Below are positions 8,840-15,290 of a stretch of DNA of 18,738 nucleotides, piece by piece. Position 1 is the first letter of the stretch. Each line of letters opens with the position of its first letter. Below the pieces are notes generated by a model, which was not told the DNA's origin, searched no databases, and saw only the letters and a program-made list of their open reading frames with translations. The stretch comes from Oscillospiraceae bacterium (GTDB lineage Bacteria > Bacillota_A > Clostridia > Oscillospirales > Ruminococcaceae), in assembly GCA_900766795.1 (NCBI GenBank), contig CAAFWX010000319.1, positions 1 through 18,738 of the forward strand, in the 5' to 3' direction. The translations under genes were made by a program, and so were the position numbers.

Positions 8840-8868
8840 ATTATAGCGGAATCCGAGGTGAATGTCAA
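8840..8868 (-). promoter_or_regulatory. Consensus promoter of the cellulase-mnmM unit
   Basis: On the minus strand TTGACA (8868-8863), 17-bp spacer, TATAAT (8845-8840), both hexamers perfect, with only about 20 nt of leader before the ribosome site. Constitutive strength is suggested; no operator-like palindrome overlaps it. Confidence 0.88.
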
Positions 8869-8926
8869 TAACCGCGTGGCAAAAGCACGGAAATCAATTT
8901 ATTGTTTTTCCTGCATATAGTTTGGT

Positions 8927-9060
8927 GTAGGGGCGACCTTTGGTCGCCCGCAGGTGCGGAACCCGAGCGGTTACGGATTGAATTTTGGCGCGGAAAAATG
9001 GGCGGTCACGAGTCGCCCGTTTGCGCAGAAAAAACGCGGGCGACCGCAGGCCGCCCCTAC
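8927..9060. repeat. 134-bp MITE-like element with 25-bp imperfect inverted ends
   Basis: The left end (8927-8951, beginning GTAGGGGCGACC) and right end (9036-9060, ending GGCCGCCCCTAC) are reverse complements over 25 bp with only a few mismatches. The interior contains a further GGGCG...CGCCC hairpin (9000-9019). It encodes nothing and sits between the cellulase promoter and the terminator of the ABC exporter. No target-site duplication is clear. It looks like a small non-autonomous mobile or REP-like repeat of the kind dispersed in clostridial genomes. Confidence 0.75.
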
Positions 9061-9101
9061 AATATTCGTCATCGTTTCGTTGAAATAGCTTTCCGCGCAT
9101 C

Positions 9102-9141
9102 AAAAGAAAACGGACGAGCACATTCTGCGTGTTCGTCCGTT
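9102..9141 (-). terminator. Terminator of the ABC exporter operon
   Basis: A 13-bp stem, AACGGACGAGCAC (9109-9121) with GTGTTCGTCCGTT (9129-9141), one wobble pair and a 7-nt loop, with a T-rich run on the minus strand (A-rich 9102-9108 on plus), 10 bp after the stop codon. Confidence 0.9.
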
Positions 9142-9151
9142 AGAGGGTGGA

Positions 9152-10909
9152 TTAGCTCTGTCTGCTTCTGATAAGCTCGGAGTAGAAGCCGCCATTTTCC
9201 ATAAGCTGGTCGTGGGTGCCCTGCTCGACAATGTGACCCGACTTCATGACAAGAATGCAGTCGCTTTCCTTGATGGTGGAAAGCCTGTGAGCAACCACGA
9301 AGCTTGTCCTGCCCTTCATCATGCGGTCGAAAGCGCTCTGAATGCGCATTTCCGTGCGGGTATCAATCGAGGAGGTCGCCTCGTCAAGTATCAGCATAGG
9401 CGGCAGCGACAGCATAACGCGCGCTATACTAAGAAGCTGCTTCTGACCCTGCGACAGGTCGCCGCCGTCGGTGATAACGGTGTCGTAGCCCTGCGGCAGA
9501 CGGCGGATAAAGCTGTGGGCATGAGCCGCTTTTGCCGCTTCGATTATTTCCTCTAAAGAAGCGTCGGGCTTGCCGTAGGCGATGTTGTCGCGCACAGTGC
9601 CCTTGAATATCCACGTTTCCTGAAGCACGATTCCGAAGCTGCTTCGCAGGCTGTTTCGGGTAAGGCTCTTTATCGGCTCGCCGCTTACCCTGATTTCACC
9701 GCTCACCACGTCATAGAAGCGCATGAGCAGGTTGATGAGGGTTGTTTTTCCGCAGCCTGTCGGACCTACTATGGCAATATGCTGACCGCGTTTTACCGAG
9801 AGGTTAAGGTTTTCAATAAGCGGCTTTTCGGGAACATAGCTGAACGAAACGTCGTCCAGTTCAACGCGTCCGTCGCATTCTTCGAGGACTTTTCCGTTTT
9901 CATCGGAAACCTCGCTCGGCTCGTCGATAAGCTGGAATATTCTCGCCGCAGAAGCAAGCGCGTTCTGCAATTCCGTGATAACTCCCGAAATCTCGTTAAA
10001 GGGCTTTGTGTACTGGTTCGCGTATTGCAGGAAGCAGGACAGGCCCCGGACGGTAAACCCGCCATTCCCCGAGGTCCCTCCCGCCGCAACGCTCAGAGCG
10101 CCGAATACGCCCACTCCCGCGTAAACGAGGGAGTTTACGAAGCGGGTGCAGGGGTTAGTCAGCGCGGAGTAGAATTGTGCGCGGCGGCCGCAGATGTTAA
10201 GCCGCTCGTTTATCTCGCCAAATTTCTCCTGCGCCTTTTGCTCGAAGCCGAATGCCTTAACGAGCCGCTGCCCGCCGATGTGCTCGTCGATATAGGCGGT
10301 AAGCTCGCCCTTTATCGTGCTCTGCTCCTTGAACTTGTTGAAGCACAGCCTTGAGATGATTGCCGCCACCGCAAAGGAAAGGGGAGTGATACAAACCACC
10401 ACAAGGGTAATCTGCCAGTTGAGCGAGAGCATGAAGCACAGCGTTCCCACGATGGTGACAACGCCCGTGAAAAGCTGCTGAAAGCCCTGCAAAAGACCCT
10501 CGCTCACCGCGTCAACGTCATTCACCACGCGGGAGATGATGTCGCCGTGGGCGTTGACGTCAATATAGCTTAAGGGAAGCTTTTGCAGCTTCGCAAAGGT
10601 ATCCGTGCGCAGGGACTTTACGGTTTTATGGGTTATCTTGTTGGTGGAGAAATACATCAGCCACTGCAAAACGGCAACCACAGGGATAATGACCGCAATC
10701 TGAATCAGAATGGGAGTCATTGCCGCGAAATCAACCGCACCGTCTTTAATGCAGTCAACCGCCCTGCCTATCAGCACGGTGGTGTACAGCGAAAGCAGCA
10801 CGCTTGCCGCCGCGCAGGCTATTGCAAGCACCACAAGCGGAATCTGCGGCTTCACATATCGCAGGATTCGCATGAGCGCGCCCTTGGTGTTCTTTTTTGT
10901 CTTTGCCAT
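9152..10909 (-). CDS. ABC exporter half-transporter, subunit with consensus ATPase residues
   Basis: A 585-aa half-transporter with an N-terminal type I exporter membrane domain (about six helices, residues 15-310) and a C-terminal nucleotide-binding domain. It has Walker A GPTGCGKTTL, Q-loop IVLQETWIFKGT, Walker B LILDEATSSID with catalytic Glu510, and switch His541 (VAHRLS). Its signature motif is LSQGQ (485-489) rather than LSGGQ, as in TM288-type subunits. It should pair with the upstream gene product to form a heterodimeric multidrug or lipid exporter in the membrane. Start at 10909 chosen from GAGGG six bases upstream, which overlaps the end of the preceding gene (2-bp gap); the longer frame would overlap it further. 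Confidence 0.93.
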   Translation of the reverse strand: MAKTKKNTKGALMRILRYVKPQIPLVVLAIACAAASVLLSLYTTVLIGRAVDCIKDGAVDFAAMTPILIQIAVIIPVVAVLQWLMYFSTNKITHKTVKSLRTDTFAKLQKLPLSYIDVNAHGDIISRVVNDVDAVSEGLLQGFQQLFTGVVTIVGTLCFMLSLNWQITLVVVCITPLSFAVAAIISRLCFNKFKEQSTIKGELTAYIDEHIGGQRLVKAFGFEQKAQEKFGEINERLNICGRRAQFYSALTNPCTRFVNSLVYAGVGVFGALSVAAGGTSGNGGFTVRGLSCFLQYANQYTKPFNEISGVITELQNALASAARIFQLIDEPSEVSDENGKVLEECDGRVELDDVSFSYVPEKPLIENLNLSVKRGQHIAIVGPTGCGKTTLINLLMRFYDVVSGEIRVSGEPIKSLTRNSLRSSFGIVLQETWIFKGTVRDNIAYGKPDASLEEIIEAAKAAHAHSFIRRLPQGYDTVITDGGDLSQGQKQLLSIARVMLSLPPMLILDEATSSIDTRTEMRIQSAFDRMMKGRTSFVVAHRLSTIKESDCILVMKSGHIVEQGTHDQLMENGGFYSELIRSRQS

Positions 10910-10911
10910 GC

Positions 10912-12651
10912 TTATCCCTCGCTTTCCTGTTCGAGAAGTTCCTCCTCGGTGTACTGGGTGAGGCAAATCTCACGGTACACCGAGCAGTTTTTCAGAAGCT
11001 GCGCATGGGTGCCTATTCCCACTGCCTGTCCATCGTCAAGGCAGATTATCTTGTCCGCGTGGCGGATGGAGTTGGCACGCTGGGACACGATTACGGTTGT
11101 CATGCTCATGCGCTCCTTTATTGCGGCGCGAAGCTTCGCGTCGGTTGCGTAGTCAAGGGCGCTTGAGCTGTCGTCCAGTATGATTATCTCGGGATTCTGC
11201 GCCACAGCCCGCGCAATTGCAAGGCGCTGCTTCTGACCGCCCGAAAGGTTCTTTCCGCCCTGAAGTATGCGGCTGTCAAGCCCGCCGTCCAGCTTGTCGG
11301 TGAACTCCTTTGCCTGCGCAATGTCAAGCGCCTGCTGAATCTGCTCGTCGGAGATGTCGCTCCTGCCGAGGGTCATGTTGTCGCGCAGCGAGCCGCTCAG
11401 CAGCTCGGTCTTTTGCGGAACAATGGCAATCTTCCTGCGCAGCATTTCGGTGGGGTAGTCCCGAACGTCTACGCCGTTGATTTTAACCGCGCCGCTGTCT
11501 GTGTCGTAGAAGCGGCACAGCAGGTTCACGAGCGTGGATTTACCCGAGCCGGTGCCGCCGATAATACCCAGCGTTTCTCCTCTGCCGAGCGTAAAGCTTA
11601 TGTCCTCCAGCGACTTCTCGCCGCCGATGTAGGAGAAGTGAACGTCGTCAAATTCGATTGCGGGAGCGTTGTTGTCCTCTGCGGGAGCAGTTTCTGCGCC
11701 GACAATGCTTGACTTCATCGCGAACACCTCGTTGATACGCGCGGAGGAAGCAGCCGCCTTTGTGAAGATGGTGACAAGGTTTGCCACCACAACCAGCGCA
11801 AGGGAAATCTGCGTCATGTAGTTTATGAGCGCGATAACCTGACCCTGTGACAGCGAGCCGACAGCAACGGTCTTGCCGCCAAGCCACACGATAAGCAGGT
11901 ATGCAACGTTTACCACGATGAAGATAGCGGGGTTCAGCAGCGCGTTAATTCTGCCCGCTTTTACGGCGAATTTGCGGTATTCCTCCGCGCTCTCCTCAAA
12001 GCGTTCGCGCTCGTACTCCTGCCGCGAGAAAGCTCTGACAACGCGCACACCCGAGAGATTCTCGCGGGTTATGCGGGAGATTCCGTCAAGCGACTTCTGC
12101 TGCTTCTTGAACAGCTTTACGGTGGAAATCATGATGGGGTACATGATGAAAACAATCGCAATCATTGCCACAAGGAAGATAAGCGACAGCTTAGCGTCAA
12201 TGGTAAACGCCATAATCGTCGCGCCGATAACAAGGAACGGCGCGCGCACCACAAGCCGAATCAGCATGGCAACCGCGGTCTGCACCTGATTGACGTCGTT
12301 GGTGATTCGCGTAACCATGGCGGGAGTTCCGAGGGAGTCAATTTCCTTGTAGGAAAGCGAGTTTATGTGCGCGTAAAGGTCGGCGCGCAGCCTTGTGCCA
12401 ACTCCCTGCGAAGCTACGGAAGCCATATACTGACACACCAGCGCGCAGGAAAGTCCCAGTGCCGCCAGCAGCAAAAGCGTCAGACCGTGCGTCAGGATAT
12501 AGTGGTTGTCGCCGTTTGAAATGCCCACGTCGATAATATCCGCCATAACCAGCGGGACGATAAGCTCAAAAATTGCCTCCGTCAGTTTGCATGCAGGTCC
12601 GAGGGTGACGTGCAGCTTGTAGTATTTAAGGTATCGCGCAAGTTTTATCAA
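10912..12651 (-). CDS. ABC exporter half-transporter, subunit with degenerate ATP site
   Basis: A 579-aa half-transporter, first gene of the exporter pair. Six membrane helices are followed by a nucleotide-binding domain with Walker A GGTGSGKSTL (Lys371) and a canonical LSGGQKQRL signature. The Walker B motif ends LDDSSSALD, so the catalytic Glu is Asp494, and the switch His is Gln524 (VSQRANS). Combined with LSQGQ in the partner, this gives one degenerate and one competent ATP site, the pattern of TM287/288, BmrCD, LmrCD and EfrCD. The start is a TTG at 12651 with GGAGG eight bases upstream; a stop in frame just above excludes a longer protein. Substrate unknown; drug or lipid export is the family's usual role. 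Confidence 0.93.
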   Translation of the reverse strand: MIKLARYLKYYKLHVTLGPACKLTEAIFELIVPLVMADIIDVGISNGDNHYILTHGLTLLLLAALGLSCALVCQYMASVASQGVGTRLRADLYAHINSLSYKEIDSLGTPAMVTRITNDVNQVQTAVAMLIRLVVRAPFLVIGATIMAFTIDAKLSLIFLVAMIAIVFIMYPIMISTVKLFKKQQKSLDGISRITRENLSGVRVVRAFSRQEYERERFEESAEEYRKFAVKAGRINALLNPAIFIVVNVAYLLIVWLGGKTVAVGSLSQGQVIALINYMTQISLALVVVANLVTIFTKAAASSARINEVFAMKSSIVGAETAPAEDNNAPAIEFDDVHFSYIGGEKSLEDISFTLGRGETLGIIGGTGSGKSTLVNLLCRFYDTDSGAVKINGVDVRDYPTEMLRRKIAIVPQKTELLSGSLRDNMTLGRSDISDEQIQQALDIAQAKEFTDKLDGGLDSRILQGGKNLSGGQKQRLAIARAVAQNPEIIILDDSSSALDYATDAKLRAAIKERMSMTTVIVSQRANSIRHADKIICLDDGQAVGIGTHAQLLKNCSVYREICLTQYTEEELLEQESEG

Positions 12652-12682
12652 GCTTCATTCCTCCGATTTTGTTTTTCTCCGA

Positions 12683-12711
12683 TAACACTTATTCCTATAT
12701 ATGCAGTGTTA
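12683..12711. promoter_or_regulatory. Inverted repeat just downstream of the ABC exporter promoter
   Basis: TAACACT (12683-12689) and AGTGTTA (12705-12711) are exact reverse complements separated by 15 bp. They begin close to the expected transcription start. They could be a repressor operator or a leader hairpin; no regulator gene is adjacent. Confidence 0.4.
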
Positions 12712-12719
12712 CCCAATCT

Positions 12720-12748
12720 ATTATACTATATCCTTCCCCTTTTGTAAA
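12720..12748 (-). promoter_or_regulatory. Promoter of the ABC exporter operon
   Basis: On the minus strand TTTACA (12748-12743), 17-bp spacer, TATAAT (12725-12720), followed by a leader of about 60 nt to the TTG start. Confidence 0.78.
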
Positions 12749-12856
12749 GGTACAACCGAAAAAAACAAACCATTTCCGCGTGAAAATTCCCCTATTCACC
12801 CTGCTGTCAATGATATTCTGACAATTCTTCCACGACATGGGAAAAGGCTTTTCCGC

Positions 12857-12887
12857 AAAAAAAAATCCCTCGGATTTCTCCAAGGGA
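12857..12887 (-). terminator. Terminator of the Cys/Lys-rich hypothetical gene
   Basis: On the minus strand a 9-bp stem (TCCCTTGGA / TCCGAGGGA) closed by a GAAA tetraloop and followed by nine T residues, 8 bp after the stop codon at 12896. Confidence 0.92.
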
Positions 12888-12895
12888 CAGGGGAT

Positions 12896-13918
12896 TTACG
12901 CTTCCTCCCAAAGCGGGGGAGCGGGGTGGAGCATAGCGGGCTGCGGCACAAAGCCCTGCGCGGGAACTGCAAGCGCTCCGAGCGGCGCGTCATTTGCTGC
13001 GCTGAACTCAAAACCATTTCGGGAAGTCCGCTTCGATTTTTTCTTCTTTTTCTTTTTGGGGCTGTAATTTGTAATGGGAATATCGTCCCATGCGGGAGGA
13101 GCGCTGCTGTGCTTTGCTTCGGGCGCGGGCTGCTCTGTGAAGTCTGTTTTTTCGGACGCATCCACAATAAGCCCCGCAGCGATTGAAGCGGCATTCTGCT
13201 GTTTTTTGCGCTTTGCTGCGGCATTTTGAGCCTGCTTCTCAAGCATTTTGCGGCGAAGCTCCTTTCGGATATCTGACGGACGCTCGCACAGTATGTCCCC
13301 GTGAGCGGAATCCTCTACAATCCGTATCCTGCCGCGCGGCTTTGAAGCTGTCATATGTGCAGACCACGAGTAGCTTGTCATAAGACGGAACGCACGCTGA
13401 GGATTGCCCGCGATAGGCGCAGCCTGCGGGTGAAAGCCCTCGCAGAGAACGCGTTTGTCGCCGTATCGGGTGTAGTTGTTGTGCATAACTAACAGCGAGT
13501 CGTTCTCCATGATGATAAGCTTCCAGAAATCCTCGCGGATATGCAGCATAAGGCTGCTGTCGCTTATCATGCAGGTCTTTGCGCCGTGACAAAGGAAAAG
13601 CGCTCTTATTCCGTTTTCGTCAAGACCTGTACGCTCGAAGAAGCGCTGATACTCCTCCAAAGGAGCGCCGCTTTCGCAGGAGCCAAGCTCCCACAGAAGC
13701 TTTTTCTCGCAGCGCCTGCAAATGCGGGCGGATTCATCGGGCGCTTCGGCGCTTTTAAGGTTTGCGGGCGATATCCGTTTTGCCAAAAAGCAGGAGGGGT
13801 GATGAATGCAGCGGGACTTGCCGTTCAGGGAAAATTGTTTCGGGGTGCGTTCAAGTATTGTTCTCTGCGCGATTATCTCGGGGTCGAATTGGGCGAGGTT
13901 TTCTGCCGTGTTCGTCAT
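12896..13918 (-). CDS. Hypothetical protein with Cys motifs and basic, poly-Lys C-terminal region
   Basis: A 340-aa protein I do not recognise. The N-terminal 230 residues look folded and include C37-x5-C43 (RCIHHPSCF) and C67-x2-C70 (CRRCEKK), which could bind zinc, plus further Cys at LCHGAKTC. Residues about 225-270 are Ala/Lys/Gln-rich and probably helical. The rest is disordered, with a run of seven Lys followed by SKR near residue 290 and a Pro/Ala-rich end. No signal peptide or membrane helix. The ATG at 13918 follows AAAGGA. It is a single-gene unit with its own strong terminator. A nucleic-acid-binding or regulatory role is possible from the basic tail, but this is inference only. 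Confidence 0.75.
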   Translation of the reverse strand: MTNTAENLAQFDPEIIAQRTILERTPKQFSLNGKSRCIHHPSCFLAKRISPANLKSAEAPDESARICRRCEKKLLWELGSCESGAPLEEYQRFFERTGLDENGIRALFLCHGAKTCMISDSSLMLHIREDFWKLIIMENDSLLVMHNNYTRYGDKRVLCEGFHPQAAPIAGNPQRAFRLMTSYSWSAHMTASKPRGRIRIVEDSAHGDILCERPSDIRKELRRKMLEKQAQNAAAKRKKQQNAASIAAGLIVDASEKTDFTEQPAPEAKHSSAPPAWDDIPITNYSPKKKKKKKSKRTSRNGFEFSAANDAPLGALAVPAQGFVPQPAMLHPAPPLWEEA

Positions 13919-14064
13919 AACATATCATCCTTTCTGTTTTTCGCCTTTTGGCTTGTAATATAATGATAGCATGTTATGATTTTTTTTGCACGAGAAAAAT
14001 GGAACACTTTCCGCTTGTTAGTTTTTGAGGATTATCTCCCGAAATTCCCCCGCGGCATTTCCCC

Positions 14065-14102
14065 AAAAAGAAAACAGGACGGCACGATAAATGCCGCCCT
14101 GT
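14065..14102 (-). terminator. Terminator of the zinc-ribbon gene
   Basis: On the minus strand an 11-bp stem (ACAGGGCGGCA / TGCCGTCCTGT, one G-U pair, 7-nt loop; 14074-14102) followed by TTTTCTTTTT. It lies about 70 bp after the zinc-ribbon stop codon. Confidence 0.88.
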
Positions 14103-14171
14103 CGTTCACTTTTTTAGCTTAATTGTCGGTTGCACGAGCATTGTTGAAAGAGAAATGCCGAACCTGCTTAA

Positions 14172-14450
14172 TCAGCCTTCGTTTCTCTGCTTTGCGAAGC
14201 ACTCGCTGCAAAGAACGGGTCTGTCGCCCTTAGGCTCGAAAGGAACTCTTGCAACGCCGCCGCACTCTGCGCAGGTTGCCTCAAAAAGCTGTCTGGTGCC
14301 TCTGCCGCCGTTCTTCTTTGCGTCGCGGCAAGCCTTGCATCTCTGAGGCTCGTTTACAAAGCCCTTCTCTGCATAGAACTCCTGCTCGCCTGCGGTGAAT
14401 ACGAAATCAGCGCCGCAATCCTTGCACTTCAAAGTCTTGTCTGTGTACAT
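14172..14450 (-). CDS. Small double zinc-ribbon protein (CxxC-x17-CxxC domain)
   Basis: A 92-aa cytoplasmic protein with four CxxC pairs. C9/C12 and C38/C41 form an N-terminal ribbon like the 'probable zinc-ribbon' family (zf-trcl). C60/C63 and C81/C84 form a second ribbon with exactly 17 residues between pairs, the CxxC-x17-CxxC domain. Such proteins are common and small in Clostridia; their function is not established, and nucleic-acid or ribosome association is only a guess. GAGG lies eight bases before the ATG. It follows the sigma-factor gene by 110 bp of leader that contains a tRNA-like sequence, and ends at its own terminator. Confidence 0.88.
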   Translation of the reverse strand: MYTDKTLKCKDCGADFVFTAGEQEFYAEKGFVNEPQRCKACRDAKKNGGRGTRQLFEATCAECGGVARVPFEPKGDRPVLCSECFAKQRNEG

Positions 14451-14475
14451 AATAATACCTCTTAAAATAAAATTT

Positions 14476-14538
14476 GCCCAGTCGGATTTACACCGACACC
14501 TTTGTAAAACAACGCTCTGGAATTAAGCTATTGGGTCA
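14476..14538 (-). other. tRNA-like sequence in the zinc-ribbon gene leader
   Basis: Read on the minus strand: TGACCCA-ATA, a D-arm-like GCTTAATTCCAGAGC (14528-14514), a shortened middle part containing TTGTTTTACAA, then GGTGTCGG with a T-arm-like 5-bp stem GTCGG/CCGAC and a 7-nt loop TGTAAAT (14497-14481), then TGGGCA. The terminal CCCA/TGGG pair resembles an acceptor stem. It is about 10 nt shorter than a tRNA, has no 5-bp anticodon stem with 7-nt loop, lacks the D-loop GG and the T-loop TTC, and has no CCA end. So it is not a working tRNA. It may be a decayed tRNA gene or a structured leader. It ends 25 bp before the zinc-ribbon start codon. Confidence 0.5.
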
Positions 14539-14544
14539 TATATA

Positions 14545-14561
14545 AACCTGCATGGCAGGTT
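14545..14561 (-). terminator. Short hairpin directly after the sigma-factor stop codon
   Basis: On the minus strand AACCTGC and GCAGGTT are exact complements around a 3-nt loop, followed by TATATATG rather than a T run. It overlaps the stop codon. It could be a weak terminator, an mRNA processing signal, or the end of the upstream transcript before a TATATA-type -10 element serving the next gene. Confidence 0.4.
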
Positions 14562-15127
14562 CAGTACTCCGGAAAGCGTTTGCGCAGCTTTGCGCGCGCC
14601 CTCGCCACGGCGTTGTCCGCCGATTTCTTGTCAATGCCGAGGTGCGAGGCAATCTCCTCATAGCCGAAGCCGAGAATTACGCCCTCAAGACACCGAAGCT
14701 CCAGCGGGGTAAGCTCGTCAGAGAACATCTCGTACAACTCGCGCTCTGCCTCTTTTTCGAGAAACACATCCTCGGGAGAGGGAACGGTGATTCCGCTCTT
14801 TTCCAACTCCTCGTCGGTGTTTTCGCTGTTGACAAGCCGCTCATAGTGCTTTATAGTGTGGTCAACGGTGTTCTTCATGCTGTTCTTCACGCTGACATAT
14901 GCAAGCGCGCCAAAACTCCCGCGCTCGGGCTTGTATTCGCCCGCAGCAGAAATGAACGCACACAGCCCGTCTGAAACCAGCTCCTCAAAATCCGCGAAGC
15001 GGGAAAACCGCCTTGCAAGACCGAACACCATGTTTTTATAGCGTCTGACAAGCTCTGCCAGCGTATCGCTGTCAGGGCTGCCTACGGAAAGAAGCTCCTC
15101 ATCGGAGAGCGAACTGAAATCCGGCAT
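14561..15127 (-). CDS. Sigma-70 family RNA polymerase sigma factor, SigH-like
   Basis: A 188-aa alternative sigma factor that would direct RNA polymerase to a specific promoter set. Region 2 is visible at about residues 25-95 (VRRYKNMVFGLARRF, FEELVSDGLCAFISAA, GSFGALAYVSVKNSMKN). Region 4 is at about 135-185 (LTPLELRCLEG, then YEEIASHLGIDKKSADNAVARARAKLRK). The last helix closely parallels Bacillus SigH (KSIDNALQRVKRKL), so a SigH/sporulation-competence-type factor is the best guess, not proven. No anti-sigma gene is adjacent. The ATG at 15127 is preceded by GGTGG; in-frame TTG/GTG codons 6-12 bases upstream are alternatives. Probably transcribed together with, or into, the zinc-ribbon gene. 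Confidence 0.87.
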   Translation of the reverse strand: MPDFSSLSDEELLSVGSPDSDTLAELVRRYKNMVFGLARRFSRFADFEELVSDGLCAFISAAGEYKPERGSFGALAYVSVKNSMKNTVDHTIKHYERLVNSENTDEELEKSGITVPSPEDVFLEKEAERELYEMFSDELTPLELRCLEGVILGFGYEEIASHLGIDKKSADNAVARARAKLRKRFPEY

Positions 15128-15172
15128 AGCCACCACCAATAAACAGGCACAATACGACTTCCTATACCCGTT

Positions 15173-15201
15173 AGTATATCATTTTTATGCCCTTTTGTCA
15201 A
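15173..15201 (-). promoter_or_regulatory. Promoter of the sigma-factor gene
   Basis: On the minus strand TTGACA (15201-15196), 17-bp spacer, TATACT (15178-15173). A second TTGACA lies 23 bp further upstream (15224-15219) without a matching -10. Leader to the start codon is about 40 nt. Confidence 0.82.
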
Positions 15202-15265
15202 CAGAATTTTCTGCTAACTGTCAAAAAACTACATTTTAAATGAAAGACGCAAGCCCTTTTTATGC

Positions 15266-15290
15266 AAAAAAGCAAGGGTCAATTGCTTGC
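15266..15290 (-). terminator. Probable terminator of the fumarase beta-subunit gene
   Basis: On the minus strand GCAAG...CTTGC (5 bp, the stop codon in the loop) is followed by TTTTTT. A competing longer pairing, ACGCAAGC with GCTTGCGT (15285-15292 and 15247-15254), encloses it. The short stem makes this a moderate call. Confidence 0.5.

Noticed and set aside
12701..13186. 161-codon plus-strand frame over the ABC leader and hypothetical gene
   Set aside because: It crosses a promoter and a terminator of minus-strand genes and has no domain.
14476..14538. Functional tRNA gene
   Set aside because: Too short, no proper anticodon stem-loop, non-consensus D- and T-loops and no CCA end; kept only as a tRNA-like element.
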